A stretch of 50,147 bases of DNA from Paracoccaceae bacterium. GTDB lineage: Bacteria; Pseudomonadota; Alphaproteobacteria; Rhodobacterales; Rhodobacteraceae. Where the stretch lies: NCBI GenBank assembly GCA_002697345.1, contig NZVE01000039.1:1-50147 (forward strand), read 5' to 3'. The position numbers and the translations under genes were made by a program. Below are positions 13,230 to 23,282 of the stretch, piece by piece (positions within the stretch are counted from its first letter, which is position 1; each line of letters begins with the position of its first letter). The notes beneath the pieces were generated by a model. The model ran no database searches. It saw nothing but the letters and a program-made list of their open reading frames with translations, and was not told the DNA's origin.

Positions 13230-16200
13230 TCAGACGGAGAACAATCTCCAACCGTAGGTATCACCCGAGAAGGCGAGTTCAAATGAAGCCCCTTCAAGAT
13301 TGACCGTCATGTCAGCATCATCACCCTGAATCTTCTTCCCATTACGTCCAACAACCAATGCGTTTGAATCAAAGGTCTTAGCAACATCATAGAATCTAAT
13401 GGTATCTCCCAGTGCGGGGGTTCCAGGTAGAGTCAGAGTTAAAGTACCACCAGTGGTGTTAACAAAGTAGACCTGATTCGCCAGAACCGCGCCTGAACTC
13501 GATACCGTTGAGTAGGTCTTAAGTCCAGGTTGTGCCCAAATAGATCCGTTATAGAATTCAATAGAACCAAGATCAGTGTTGAATCTCAAAGCACCAAGGT
13601 TGAACTCTTCATCGATACCACCAGGTCTTTCGGCAGTAGTACCAACTGGTGGAGTCATTGCCTTGGTTCCCATCGCACCATGACGGAGGAATCCAGCAAC
13701 TGCACCCTCAGTAGGACATGCAGTATTAGACTGACCAGACATGAATTCATCCGAGGAGAATTCGTTGATTGCCTCACCAATTTGACCACCGATTGCACCC
13801 AGTCTCAGTTCAGTCAAACCAGACAGGTTGAACGCAGAAGCATCCAGGGTTGCACGACCAGTCAATTGATCAACAGAGAAGAATTGACCAACTCTGAAGT
13901 TACCACCTTGGTCAGTAGAAACGAAGAACACCTTACCAGGACCGAAGATGTTAGTCTCATTACCCTGAATAATCTGAGTTTGATCAACATCAGGATAATT
14001 GGTCTCTGCCTTGTTACCAGTACCAACACTCAAGAAGTCATGACCTGTTAGGCGACACTGTGAGAAGAGGGTTCTAACAGATAGTGTAGAACCTGCACCA
14101 GTTACCTCTCTGGTATCCCATGTGCCAGTTGTCTTCTCTGGAGAAATTGTCAGAGTAGCACGATCTTGATATGTTACTGTTGCAATACCACTAGTTGTGT
14201 AATACGTGTATGTAGCCGCAGCAGCAACATTCGTGACTGTGTTGATGATATAGAAGAGATTGTCATCACCATAAGAGGTTGTAGAGAATCCAAGTGCGTC
14301 ACCAACTAAGAGTGTTGAAGAAATATTGTCAACCTCAAGGATTGTTCCTCTTTGTCCGCCAATAGAGGAAGTAACACCAGAAACTGTGATAGAACCAACA
14401 CCAGCCTGACTGTCGCCACCAGCACCGAACCAGATAATCTCACCATCTACGAATCCAGTGGTTCCAAGACCAACCGAACCATAACCAGGATGATACTTGA
14501 AGTAGATTCTGTCTGCAGAGGTTTGATCGTTAATGAACCATCCACGAGCACCAGAGGTAGCACCAAACATGGTAGCACCAATAGCCAGAGTACCAGCCTT
14601 AGTTGGACCGTTTACTTCCATCAGAGAACCAAAGACTCTTGATGTTCTTGGACTTTCGTCTGTGGAGAATCCAGATGCAATAACACCGTAATCACCATAG
14701 GAGTTGTTACCACCAACGGAACGAATTCTAGATCCGCCACCAGAGTAGTATCCCCACTTACAGTAGTAAGTGAAACAAGAAACAATCTCGGAGATTGCAC
14801 TCTTGTCTAGGATATATCCAGCACCATCGGAAGATACCTGGGTGAAGGAGTCAAAGACAATTGATTTCGCACCCTCGGAATGGACACCACCATCAGCGAA
14901 TACACCAACAGCACCACCACCGTGACGACCGAAATCACTTGCATTATCAGAGAATACAGTACAATCCTTAACGTAAGGAGACTTATTATTGATTGGAGAA
15001 TCTGGGTTAAAGGCACAAACAACACCAGCAGCAGTTGTTCCAAGACCAGTTCTAATGTTACTATTATCTAGTACGAAAGGTGCGTTAGGATCATACATAA
15101 ATCCTTCCATTCCCTTCATGGACATTGCCTGAAGTGTAGTAGCATCAGACAACTGGAACATCTGAGATCTGTTATTAGGAGTTACAGAATCGTCAGAGAA
15201 ACCAGCAGCAGGTAGAATCTGAGTACCTCTTAGTGAGTTACCGATAATCGAGGTAAAAGGAGGAACCTTGATTGGCAGTTGCTCATAGAACTGTGAAGCA
15301 GACAGTTTCAGAATAGCAGGAGTTAGATCAGTTAGATGACCACCTCTCACATATGTGTGATTGATTGTAGAGATACCAACGTTAGCTCTAATTCTATTGG
15401 CATCAATAACCTGAAGAACCTCAAAGTAAGACTTAGAGACCTTATCGGGATAAACCGTTGTTGTAACACCAACGAACGCAGTACCACCAGAAACATAGAG
15501 ATAATCAGTTTGAGAAGCACCGACGTTAACTACAATAGAGTTGTTATCGGGAACTGCCTGAACTGGGAACTGGAAAGTAGATGCCTGAGTATGAACTGCA
15601 GGGAACTTACCAGTAATTGTCTGAGAAGAACTTGCAGTACCAACATTAACCGTGATGGTAGTAGTTGTTGCAGCAGTAATCGACAGAGCAGTATTGTATG
15701 CAGGATCAGGAGAACCATCACCAGCAGTTGCTCTTGGATATGCGTGGTCGGTTAGGTAACCGTCCATGGAACACTTGAAGACCAGACCTTCGGTAAGAAG
15801 TTTGACCGATGTACCAACATCAAGTTGATGAACACCGACATCCATTACGATATCGCCAGTTACCTGGTTATATGTTGCACCACCAACTTGGAAGTTGACG
15901 ATAGGAGAAGGTCCAACGTTAACTGTGAAAGTGTTTGCAGTAATTGCGTTAATCGAAAGGTTGACGCCGTATGCGGGGTCAGTTGTTCTTGGATATGTCT
16001 TATTGGAACTACCACCGTCCATCTGACAAGTGAATGTCATTGAGTTGGCATCGAAGCTGATGGTGTCACTAATCGATAGACCGTGAGAACCAACAGTGAT
16101 CTCCAATTCACCACTAGTTGCGGTATAAACAGCGTTTGTTGGAGTTAACTGAGATCCAGAAAGACTTCCTGTTACAACGTTAACTGCACCTGAAGTAGCA

Positions 16201-17663
16201 GCGACAAAGTTATGAACGTAGTCACCACCAGTGATGAGGGCATCTGGCTCTGCACTGGAGAACTGGTGATCAAAGTTTGCATTACCAGTGAATGAAATAC
16301 CAAGATTTCTCAATCTAACAGTAGCACCAATTCCAATTTCTGGAGCAGCACCAAGACCAATAGCAGTAATAGTTGCAAGACCAACAGCCTTGTTGTATGT
16401 CATGCCCAAGATGTTGAAGACATTACCACCAGACAGACATTCAAATTCAATCTCAGCCAACTGAATAAACGTACCAACGTTTGCCAGACCGTGACCAGGA
16501 GATGTGATAGTTGCAACACCAGTTGAAGCAGTATACTGGAAGTCAGTAATATTGTTATCAGGACGTGCAGCAGAACAAGCCGACTTGATTGTCTTAAATG
16601 CAAGGTTAGGTGCAAGACCGTTGTTGGTATCTAGACCATCTTCTGAGTCAACGTAATAGATTCTTGTCTGGTTACCAACAATTTCGTATCCAGGAACTCC
16701 ATCACTTTGAACTGCAAGTGCATAACCAGTAGAACCAATACCGATTCTAGAAGGACCACCGTTATAGGTAAGAATATCACCCTTAGCATTAAGAGCCGCA
16801 GATGAGTCACCAGCAGCCAATGTTTCCCAATATGTTCCTACACCAGCAACTGGGTTAATATTTACGAAAGAAGCACCAACCGAGACATACGAGTTAGATC
16901 CATATCTAACGACATGACCTGGATGATATGCGAATGTTGTGGAGAAATTACCAACAAAGCTAATGCCTTTGACCAGAAGATCCCAGACGGCTGTGCCACT
17001 ATACTGAGCATCTCCAACAGTTCCCAGACCAGCTTGAACAGGAGAAACATTGGTAGTAATACCAAGTTTGTGACGATAAGAATTACCACCAAACAGAACC
17101 ATATCACCTCTATAATAGGTGCCTTCTGTATATGTTACTGCAGCTCCAGCAAGACCATCGGAAAGAACATTCCACTTACTACCTGTTCCTAAACCGATGT
17201 ATTCTGGTGGGTTAAATCCAGCAGCAGAAGTAGTAATTGCAACATAGGAAGACCCGTTGTAATTAACAACGTCCCCTTGCTGATACTCTGTAGTGTTTTG
17301 CCACTCACCTTCTGCATTAAAACCTGCTACATACTGAACAACCTTCGTCTCATCGATAAATGTACCGACAGAAGTATGTGCAACCGTAACACGATATACT
17401 ACGTTACCGAAAGTGACGAGATCGTTTACTCGGTAATACGTATCTGATGTCCAACTACCCCTATTCTCTAGACCCTCAATATGAAGATTCCAATTACCGA
17501 GATCGGTGTAGAAGTTAGCAGTGCTTCCAGTGGAAGTATGGTTTGCGACCGCTACATAAGTATTGCCACCAAACTTGGCGATATCGTCAATGAGGTAAGA
17601 TTTGGAAGTATCCCAATTACCCGTCCAGTTGAATTTTACTCTTCCAAGTCTAAACTCAGCCAT
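13230..17663 (-). CDS. Large tail-fibre protein with carbohydrate-binding-like repeats
   Basis: A 1477-residue protein. Residues 1-290 hold five repeats of the pattern G-x-W-(x)n-Y-x-x-x-D-x-V-x-[FY]-G-x-x-x-Y (for example GNWDTSKSYLIDDIAKFGGN), like CBM5/12 carbohydrate-binding modules. Near residue 335, YYVDSEDGLDTNNGL followed by AFKTI resembles the start of pectate-lyase-like right-handed beta-helices. Residues about 500-680 contain two copies of a YPR-type repeat also found in the 2492-residue protein. The C-terminus (LGALRFNTDLGSIEFYNGSI) is a common fibre ending. AAAAGGAG precedes the ATG. Probably a long fibre or spike that binds surface polysaccharide. Some cyanophage annotations call such proteins VrlC, and I cannot confirm that name. 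No catalytic site was identified. Confidence 0.7.
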   Translation of the reverse strand: MAEFRLGRVKFNWTGNWDTSKSYLIDDIAKFGGNTYVAVANHTSTGSTANFYTDLGNWNLHIEGLENRGSWTSDTYYRVNDLVTFGNVVYRVTVAHTSVGTFIDETKVVQYVAGFNAEGEWQNTTEYQQGDVVNYNGSSYVAITTSAAGFNPPEYIGLGTGSKWNVLSDGLAGAAVTYTEGTYYRGDMVLFGGNSYRHKLGITTNVSPVQAGLGTVGDAQYSGTAVWDLLVKGISFVGNFSTTFAYHPGHVVRYGSNSYVSVGASFVNINPVAGVGTYWETLAAGDSSAALNAKGDILTYNGGPSRIGIGSTGYALAVQSDGVPGYEIVGNQTRIYYVDSEDGLDTNNGLAPNLAFKTIKSACSAARPDNNITDFQYTASTGVATITSPGHGLANVGTFIQLAEIEFECLSGGNVFNILGMTYNKAVGLATITAIGLGAAPEIGIGATVRLRNLGISFTGNANFDHQFSSAEPDALITGGDYVHNFVAATSGAVNVVTGSLSGSQLTPTNAVYTATSGELEITVGSHGLSISDTISFDANSMTFTCQMDGGSSNKTYPRTTDPAYGVNLSINAITANTFTVNVGPSPIVNFQVGGATYNQVTGDIVMDVGVHQLDVGTSVKLLTEGLVFKCSMDGYLTDHAYPRATAGDGSPDPAYNTALSITAATTTTITVNVGTASSSQTITGKFPAVHTQASTFQFPVQAVPDNNSIVVNVGASQTDYLYVSGGTAFVGVTTTVYPDKVSKSYFEVLQVIDANRIRANVGISTINHTYVRGGHLTDLTPAILKLSASQFYEQLPIKVPPFTSIIGNSLRGTQILPAAGFSDDSVTPNNRSQMFQLSDATTLQAMSMKGMEGFMYDPNAPFVLDNSNIRTGLGTTAAGVVCAFNPDSPINNKSPYVKDCTVFSDNASDFGRHGGGAVGVFADGGVHSEGAKSIVFDSFTQVSSDGAGYILDKSAISEIVSCFTYYCKWGYYSGGGSRIRSVGGNNSYGDYGVIASGFSTDESPRTSRVFGSLMEVNGPTKAGTLAIGATMFGATSGARGWFINDQTSADRIYFKYHPGYGSVGLGTTGFVDGEIIWFGAGGDSQAGVGSITVSGVTSSIGGQRGTILEVDNISSTLLVGDALGFSTTSYGDDNLFYIINTVTNVAAAATYTYYTTSGIATVTYQDRATLTISPEKTTGTWDTREVTGAGSTLSVRTLFSQCRLTGHDFLSVGTGNKAETNYPDVDQTQIIQGNETNIFGPGKVFFVSTDQGGNFRVGQFFSVDQLTGRATLDASAFNLSGLTELRLGAIGGQIGEAINEFSSDEFMSGQSNTACPTEGAVAGFLRHGAMGTKAMTPPVGTTAERPGGIDEEFNLGALRFNTDLGSIEFYNGSIWAQPGLKTYSTVSSSGAVLANQVYFVNTTGGTLTLTLPGTPALGDTIRFYDVAKTFDSNALVVGRNGKKIQGDDADMTVNLEGASFELAFSGDTYGWRLFSV
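15640..16160 (-). repeat. Two YPR-type repeats in the 1477-residue fibre
   Basis: Two copies of the unit F-x-C-x-x-D-G...YPR-[TA]-T...NVG occur here (YPRTTDP near 15970 and YPRATAG near 15735). They belong to the same repeat type as the 85-residue units at about 37920-40070. Boundaries are approximate. Confidence 0.7.
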
Positions 17664-17681
17664 TGTTTCTCCTTTTAATTA

Positions 17682-18086
17682 TTATTTTGGTCCGATAGAG
17701 TTGTAATCATAATCTGGTCCATTGAACCTGATGACGAAAAAACCATCATCATCTATGTAATAGTAGAGGTTCCTTCTATCAAAGCGGATCTGTTGATATT
17801 TATCATTCGGATCATCTAAAGATTTTTTATCCGTAGCAATGTCGTTACGAATGACTGACGTTTTACCAACACCAACATCGTAACAACCATAGTCAACACC
17901 ATCACCGAATTCTGGAATTGAAGTTCCATTGGTTCGATAAAACTCGCCTAGTTCTGTAGATGCAGCACTAACTTTAGAGAAATGCAGCATATTATCTGCG
18001 TCTCGTCTTAATGCGTACACAAAAAATCCAGATGATTCTGATGGTAAAAATTCACCAGAAATTGAATTACTTAGGGTTAGTGCCAT
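17682..18086 (-). CDS. Small structural protein, unknown function
   Basis: A 134-residue protein with no domain I can name. It opens MALTLSNSISGEFLPSESSG and has aromatic strands QQIRFDRRNLYYYIDDDGFF (about 98-117) and a C-terminal FNGPDYDYNSIGPK. It is compact, mostly beta-strand in appearance, with no signal peptide or membrane segment. It sits 2 bases after the Mtd-N-like gene and 18 bases before the 1477-residue fibre gene, so it is probably co-expressed with fibres and may be a fibre connector or minor virion protein. This role is inferred from position only. Confidence 0.6.
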   Translation of the reverse strand: MALTLSNSISGEFLPSESSGFFVYALRRDADNMLHFSKVSAASTELGEFYRTNGTSIPEFGDGVDYGCYDVGVGKTSVIRNDIATDKKSLDDPNDKYQQIRFDRRNLYYYIDDDGFFVIRFNGPDYDYNSIGPK

Positions 18087-18088
18087 GT

Positions 18089-18547
18089 TTAACTGCCTCT
18101 ATTGTTGAACACTTTCCAAAGACTTCCATTCCAAATGAATGTTACAGACGCTCCAGATACATCCATAATAAAAGGTGAACTTTCTCTTACGAGATGACCG
18201 TTCTCAAAAGACTTATCTGAGATAACGCTTACTGGATTGATACTCATAAAATTACCAAAATCTTCAATCCAAACCCAGTCACCAACTGCACGAGGAGTTG
18301 GTAAAGTAACATTCAATCCTGTAGGAGTATATGTAGAGTCAACCGTATATTTCTGGTTAGTACCAGTAGTAGTATCTCCAGCGACATAAATCCATCTTGA
18401 TCTTGAAAGTTCAAAACCGCCAGGAGTTACACCGTCATGGACAACAGCAACATTTTTATCCGTATCAACAGTAATTTCAGCAAGGGCCCCAGTGAAGTTA
18501 AAGTGTTCAGCTGTGGTTCCCTTTCTAAATTGAACCTGTTTTGTCAT
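18089..18547 (-). CDS. Short tail-fibre protein with Mtd-N-like domain
   Basis: A 152-residue protein. Residues 4-50 (VQFRKGTTAEHFNFTGALAE, then ITVDTDKNVAVVHDG and PGGF) match the N-terminal domain of major tropism determinant-type fibre proteins, which attaches a fibre to the virion. Residues 51-152 form a separate beta-rich part containing VGDWVWIEDFGNF and FIWNGSLWKVFNN, a strand pattern often seen at fibre ends. It has its own late promoter and is followed 2 bases later by the 134-residue gene. Likely a virion component of the tail. No receptor or enzyme activity can be deduced. Confidence 0.7.
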   Translation of the reverse strand: MTKQVQFRKGTTAEHFNFTGALAEITVDTDKNVAVVHDGVTPGGFELSRSRWIYVAGDTTTGTNQKYTVDSTYTPTGLNVTLPTPRAVGDWVWIEDFGNFMSINPVSVISDKSFENGHLVRESSPFIMDVSGASVTFIWNGSLWKVFNNRGS

Positions 18548-18580
18548 GATTCAGAACTCATGAAAGGTATGCTTCTGATT

Positions 18581-18588
18581 TATTTATA
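18581..18588 (-). promoter_or_regulatory. Late promoter octamer (TATAAATA)
   Basis: TATAAATA followed by AATCAG, 34 bases before the ATG at 18547 and 3 bases after the stop codon of the 1533-residue gene. Confidence 0.72.
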
Positions 18589-18591
18589 AAG

Positions 18592-21500
18592 TTAAATGAT
18601 AGTAACGTATACACGAGCTGGTTCAAACGCAATTGTTTCCGTAAATGAGGCTCCGAAGAAGTTGGCAACACCAATACCGACGTATGTTGTTCTCGCAAAT
18701 GCTTCGTCTTTTGTACCAAATCCGAAGAGAGAACCAGAACCAAAAACTTCTGGGAAAGTCCTCTTGACGGAAACTCCTCCAGTAAAGTATACAACTCCCG
18801 TGCCTGTGTAATGTGGAGTGTAATCGACTTCTGGATGAACAAGAGGTGTATTGGAGAATGTAAATGTTCCTGATGTACCAGGATCTTTGTCGTCTCCATA
18901 ATATCCAAATACCTGTATTGGTTTTGTAATACCAACACCAGAAATTGTAGTAATTCCAGATGTGCCTGGATCCCTGTCGTCTCCGTAGTATCCATAAACT
19001 TGATTGAGTGCCGTTTCGGCATTTCCGTCGATGGAGAAGAGGATCGTGTCTTCGCCTGCACCACTGACAAATTTCTCTGTTGCAGAACCAGATATTGGAA
19101 GAGTTCCTTTTCCGACGATCTTGAGATCGACCTTGATGATGGAACTACCAACGAAAGTAAGATCTCCAAATCCAACCTCTGCGGGAGTATAGTCAATCTG
19201 TGGGTGAGTGAGTTCACCAACAATTGTGATAGTTCCAGATGTACCAGGATCTCTATCATCACCGTAGTAACCATAAACTTGACTGAGTGCCGTTTCGGCA
19301 ATTCCTTCGATATCGAAGAGAGCGGTAGTTGCGTCCGAAGGAATAACAATCGATTCTGCACCACTGGAGGAGAAATTGAACGTGCCTCCAGTTGCGATAG
19401 AAAGAGTAATTCCAGTAATAACTCTTTCTGTGTTGTAGATGGAAATCGTTCCACCCGTTTCGTTGTCCAGAGAGACACGTTCTTGCGAATATCCCGAAAC
19501 TGTAAAGAGAACTGTACTTTCTGGAGTCTGGAAAGAACTTGGAGCATCTGTTGTTCCAGATGCAGTGAGTAATCCAGATCCAATATAATCGAAGGTTCTT
19601 CTTTCGTATAGAGCAGAGAACTTGAAGAGTTCTCCCGTTCCAATTTCTCTGAATGTTGCGGAAAGATCGGAATATGCTCCAGAGAAGTATGCAGTTCCAA
19701 CACCAACATAATCGCTGGTGGTCTTGATGATGATTCCTTGCTGAGCAGGAGTAATCGAAATAACTCCAGTCGTTCCAGCTCCAGGATCTCTGTCGTCCCC
19801 ATAATATCCAAATACCTGAATTGGACGAGTCGGGGAGACACCCTTGAAGGTGACTTGACCAGGACCACCAAAGATTGTTCCAGGAGAATAACTTTCGGAA
19901 AGACCAGTCTCTCTTCCAGAACTGATTCCCTGAGCCGCGGTATGAATACCGAGGATATAGATAGTACCATCGGTAAAGATTGGTGCATTGGTACGACCAA
20001 TAGCCTTACCACTAAGAGTAAGAACACCCTCTCCTTTATAATCGGGAAGATATCTGGTAGTGACAATACCAGGACCAGTACCATCTTCGTTGAGACCACC
20101 ACCACTCGCAAGTGTAAATGCGGTCTCGATACCAATATTTCTCTCAATACCATAATGTGGAGTGAAGTCGATGTCTGGATGAGATAGTTCTCCAAACAGA
20201 CGTTGAGTTGCCTTTGTTGTCGCGACAGCAAAGGAAAGTCCAGGTCGAACATCTGTTCCACTGAATACATGTAGATAAGTTCCTTCTGGAGGATCCATGG
20301 AGGATCTTTCCACTGCAGAACCAGAGAAGGAAAGAATGCCAGTTCCAATCTCGACAAATCTGACCTTCTCGACTCCAATACCAGAGAAATATGCAGTTCC
20401 AATTCCAACTTCGGCAAAGGTGACCGATTCGTCTTCGGCTGCACCAGAAATTGTGAAGAGAATTGTATCTTCTGGAGTCTGAGCAATAAACTTCTCTGGA
20501 GAAGTAGTACCAATAAAGTCGAATAGGACGGTATTGCCATCCGAGGTAATAAATCTCTCTTCTGCAGTACCAGAAGGAATAATAGTACCAGAACCATTCC
20601 ATTGAGGAATAAATCTTGTGACCGTAAGAGTTGGAGGTTGCTCAATATCAACCTGACCATAAGGTATTCTGGTTAGAGAATCGGTAGTAGCATTGATGAA
20701 TCCAAAGTCATCGTAACCTTGGTTGATATCCTGATCAATGAATCCAGTGTAATTTGGATATAGGTATTGATCATATGCTGGACCACCTGGAATTGGAGAT
20801 CCTTCGGTGATAGTACCAAGATCTTCAGATACGACAGTAGTTCCAAAGTTGACAGGGAACGATTCTGTTTTGTCGAAACTTGGAAGAATACTTGTTCCGC
20901 CAGTACTCTGGTCATAAGTTAGACCGTTGCTACTGAACAGTACATCTTGGTCATAAGTATTCGTCTCATTATCATAGGTTTCAACGTCAGATGCAGCACC
21001 AGAGAAGTTGAGACCCATCCCATATGCAGCTGCATCGAGGATATTTCCATAATCTTCATCTTGAGGACCATAGTAGATTGAAGATTCGTTGTAACTCTTA
21101 ACGAAGTCCTCACTAACAAGTCCACCACCAATTGTGGTGAGAACAAGATCCATATCAGGATCAATGATTCTGAGATATGTCTGGAACTCTTCTCTACCTG
21201 TACGAAGTGTGGCAACACCAACACCAGTAATATTGGGACTGAATATAATACCTGCAGTTCCGCCAACATATACATCACCCGTTAGATCGGGACTAACTGA
21301 TCGTGTTTCTGCAAGACCAGATAGGAAAGTGAAGTTTCCATCAGTTCCTTGAGGTTCAATGAACGGAGTAATAGACTCATTCCCAGAACCACTAAGAGTA
21401 AGTTCACCTTCGAGACCGAATACTGTACTTTGCGGAGCCTGACTGAACCAGTTGTAACCAAAGATGTTGATACCAGCCTTGTAGGTGGCAATACCAGTAA

Positions 21501-23193
21501 TACCAGACGATTCGTATCCGAACGTTCTTTCCAGACTGGAATCTTCGGAAATCCTGAATGTTGCAATTCCAGTAAATCCAAGTGTCTGTTTGGTGAGCGA
21601 AGACTCTCCAACAGAGAATGTATCTGTACTCGGATAATGTTGACCACCAATCTGAATGTAATTGAATGGAGAAAGAATATCTCCAAATACAAGAGAAGTG
21701 GTTGCAACTTCTCGGATATAACCCCAATCTTCAAACTCGGTTGCCGAGTTTGTAATAAGACCCCAATCTTCATCTGGGAGGACAATATCTCCTCTTGCAG
21801 ATCTAAAGTGTGGTGTAAATCTGGAATCTAATGGGTTGCCGGCATCTCCACTAATATCAAAGAGGTTTACATTGCCATCAGCAAATGTTCTTTCGAGATC
21901 CGTTGCTGCACCAGATACAACCAGAGTTGCCGTAGATGTAGGTGGAGTATCAGAAAGAAGTACAGATCCAAATCCAATTGGTCTGATGGTGATCTTACGT
22001 TCACCAGCCTGCCAAATAATCTTATCGTTAGCAGAACCAACTTGATTGAAGAGTACTGTATTATCAACAGTTGCAGGAATAAATCTTTCGACACCAGATC
22101 CATTGAAGGAAATTTCTCCTTCGAGACCGAATATTGTGCTTTGTGGAGCCTGACTGAAGAAGTTCTCTCCAGTAACATTGAATCCACCAGAACCTGCGTA
22201 TCCAAATACCTGATCGACATCTTTGTCTGGATCGAGTTCTCCAAGTGCAAATAGAGATCCAGTACCAAAATATGCGAATGGAATAGATTCTTCTGCACTG
22301 ATACCAGTTGCCTGGTAATCGTGCATGAACAGTCCACCACCGAGTTTTCTCTCAATGATTCCGCGATCTTCACTCTGTTGAATACTTGCGGTAATATCAC
22401 CGAAATTCTCATATTCAAGTTGATCATCATCACTAAAGGACCTATCCTTATTGGTAGTGATGATTCTGTCAAAGGTTAGATTATCAGCATCGGAGAACTT
22501 ACCACCCGATGTGGTGAATACGAATCCACAGTTTTCAGCATCGAACTTGGTGTCTGGATCCAGACTGTAGTCATAAATAACGCGATCTTGAGCCTTGCCC
22601 TTAACCTTCGCGACATTTTTAATGACAGCAATAAAGTCGTCTGGAAATAATGTACCGTTGTATCCACTGAGGGTAAGAGTACCTGTAGCGTCCCAAGGAT
22701 ATCGGTTAAATTTGGCTGTCTCCCCTTCATCAGAAAGTTGAGCGAGTATACCAGATCCGACTGTAACAAATGTATTCGATTCTTTTGCTTGTCCGTATAT
22801 GGACGGAGATGGTCCTGCAGCACCCAAGTCTGGGATGACAAGTCTTTCCAGACCTCCACCGATCTCAAAGAGGGTCCCAGACCCTCTCCAGGGGGTTACA
22901 TACGATACTACTGCAATATCTTCTATGCGGAATAGTCCAGAACCAGGAATAGCTGGAGAATTTAGTGGTAATGCGTTTCCACCAATATCAAACTTACCAA
23001 ATGGCAAGACATCCGCTAGGTCTGTAATTAATCCAAAATACCAAGGATTGAAATTATCTACACCGCGATCATCGTCAGCAGTGTCTGAAATGTTGCCATA
23101 GTCAGCCGTACTCGTTACGGAAGTGGTTACCAAACCCTTATCTTCCGAAACGAATATATCTACCTTATTGGTATCGTAGACATAAACGGCCAT
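18592..23193 (-). CDS. Very large repeat-containing tail/baseplate fibre protein
   Basis: A 1533-residue protein built from short beta-repeats. A frequent unit is GxGxLxxSGxAxE followed by an aromatic or charged strand (for example GTAYFSGIGVEKVRF, GTGILSFSGSAVER), often preceded by TVLFxxxG. The C-terminal half contains four copies of [VQ][FY]GYYGDD[RK]DPG at about residues 1134, 1313, 1407 and 1435. No catalytic motif, signal peptide or membrane segment was seen. The N-terminus MAVYVYDTNKVDIFVSEDKG has no upstream ribosome-binding site of note, and an intrinsic terminator lies 24 bases upstream of the ATG. Large repeat proteins of this kind occur in cyanomyovirus tails, and the exact role is unknown. 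Confidence 0.68.
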   Translation of the reverse strand: MAVYVYDTNKVDIFVSEDKGLVTTSVTSTADYGNISDTADDDRGVDNFNPWYFGLITDLADVLPFGKFDIGGNALPLNSPAIPGSGLFRIEDIAVVSYVTPWRGSGTLFEIGGGLERLVIPDLGAAGPSPSIYGQAKESNTFVTVGSGILAQLSDEGETAKFNRYPWDATGTLTLSGYNGTLFPDDFIAVIKNVAKVKGKAQDRVIYDYSLDPDTKFDAENCGFVFTTSGGKFSDADNLTFDRIITTNKDRSFSDDDQLEYENFGDITASIQQSEDRGIIERKLGGGLFMHDYQATGISAEESIPFAYFGTGSLFALGELDPDKDVDQVFGYAGSGGFNVTGENFFSQAPQSTIFGLEGEISFNGSGVERFIPATVDNTVLFNQVGSANDKIIWQAGERKITIRPIGFGSVLLSDTPPTSTATLVVSGAATDLERTFADGNVNLFDISGDAGNPLDSRFTPHFRSARGDIVLPDEDWGLITNSATEFEDWGYIREVATTSLVFGDILSPFNYIQIGGQHYPSTDTFSVGESSLTKQTLGFTGIATFRISEDSSLERTFGYESSGITGIATYKAGINIFGYNWFSQAPQSTVFGLEGELTLSGSGNESITPFIEPQGTDGNFTFLSGLAETRSVSPDLTGDVYVGGTAGIIFSPNITGVGVATLRTGREEFQTYLRIIDPDMDLVLTTIGGGLVSEDFVKSYNESSIYYGPQDEDYGNILDAAAYGMGLNFSGAASDVETYDNETNTYDQDVLFSSNGLTYDQSTGGTSILPSFDKTESFPVNFGTTVVSEDLGTITEGSPIPGGPAYDQYLYPNYTGFIDQDINQGYDDFGFINATTDSLTRIPYGQVDIEQPPTLTVTRFIPQWNGSGTIIPSGTAEERFITSDGNTVLFDFIGTTSPEKFIAQTPEDTILFTISGAAEDESVTFAEVGIGTAYFSGIGVEKVRFVEIGTGILSFSGSAVERSSMDPPEGTYLHVFSGTDVRPGLSFAVATTKATQRLFGELSHPDIDFTPHYGIERNIGIETAFTLASGGGLNEDGTGPGIVTTRYLPDYKGEGVLTLSGKAIGRTNAPIFTDGTIYILGIHTAAQGISSGRETGLSESYSPGTIFGGPGQVTFKGVSPTRPIQVFGYYGDDRDPGAGTTGVISITPAQQGIIIKTTSDYVGVGTAYFSGAYSDLSATFREIGTGELFKFSALYERRTFDYIGSGLLTASGTTDAPSSFQTPESTVLFTVSGYSQERVSLDNETGGTISIYNTERVITGITLSIATGGTFNFSSSGAESIVIPSDATTALFDIEGIAETALSQVYGYYGDDRDPGTSGTITIVGELTHPQIDYTPAEVGFGDLTFVGSSIIKVDLKIVGKGTLPISGSATEKFVSGAGEDTILFSIDGNAETALNQVYGYYGDDRDPGTSGITTISGVGITKPIQVFGYYGDDKDPGTSGTFTFSNTPLVHPEVDYTPHYTGTGVVYFTGGVSVKRTFPEVFGSGSLFGFGTKDEAFARTTYVGIGVANFFGASFTETIAFEPARVYVTII
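18885..19820 (-). repeat. Four GYYGDD[RK]DPG repeats in the 1533-residue protein
   Basis: Near-identical coding segments at about 18888, 18972, 19253 and 19791 each encode a GYYGDD[RK]DPG motif. They are unevenly spaced (about 84, 281 and 538 bases), so they are embedded in units of differing length. Confidence 0.85.
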
Positions 23194-23216
23194 AGTTTAA
23201 TTCTTATCATTTGATG

Positions 23217-23251
23217 AAAAAGGGGATTGCCTTGATAATAAAGCAATCCCC
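23217..23251 (-). terminator. Strong intrinsic terminator before the 1533-residue gene
   Basis: On the minus strand, GGGGATTGC and GCAATCCCC form a perfect 9-bp stem with a 12-base loop, followed by TTTTT. It lies 32 bases after the stop at 23283 and 24 bases before the next ATG. No perfect late octamer follows it. Confidence 0.92.
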
Positions 23252-23282
23252 ACCATGACAAATATTCTATTTTATATATGAA

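Noticed and set aside
18558..20660. A 700-codon open frame overlapping the 1533-residue gene on the same strand
   Set aside because: It is Leu/Ser/Arg-rich low-complexity sequence with no domain, produced by the repeats and codon bias of the real frame. The overlapping frame has clear repeats and sensible composition.
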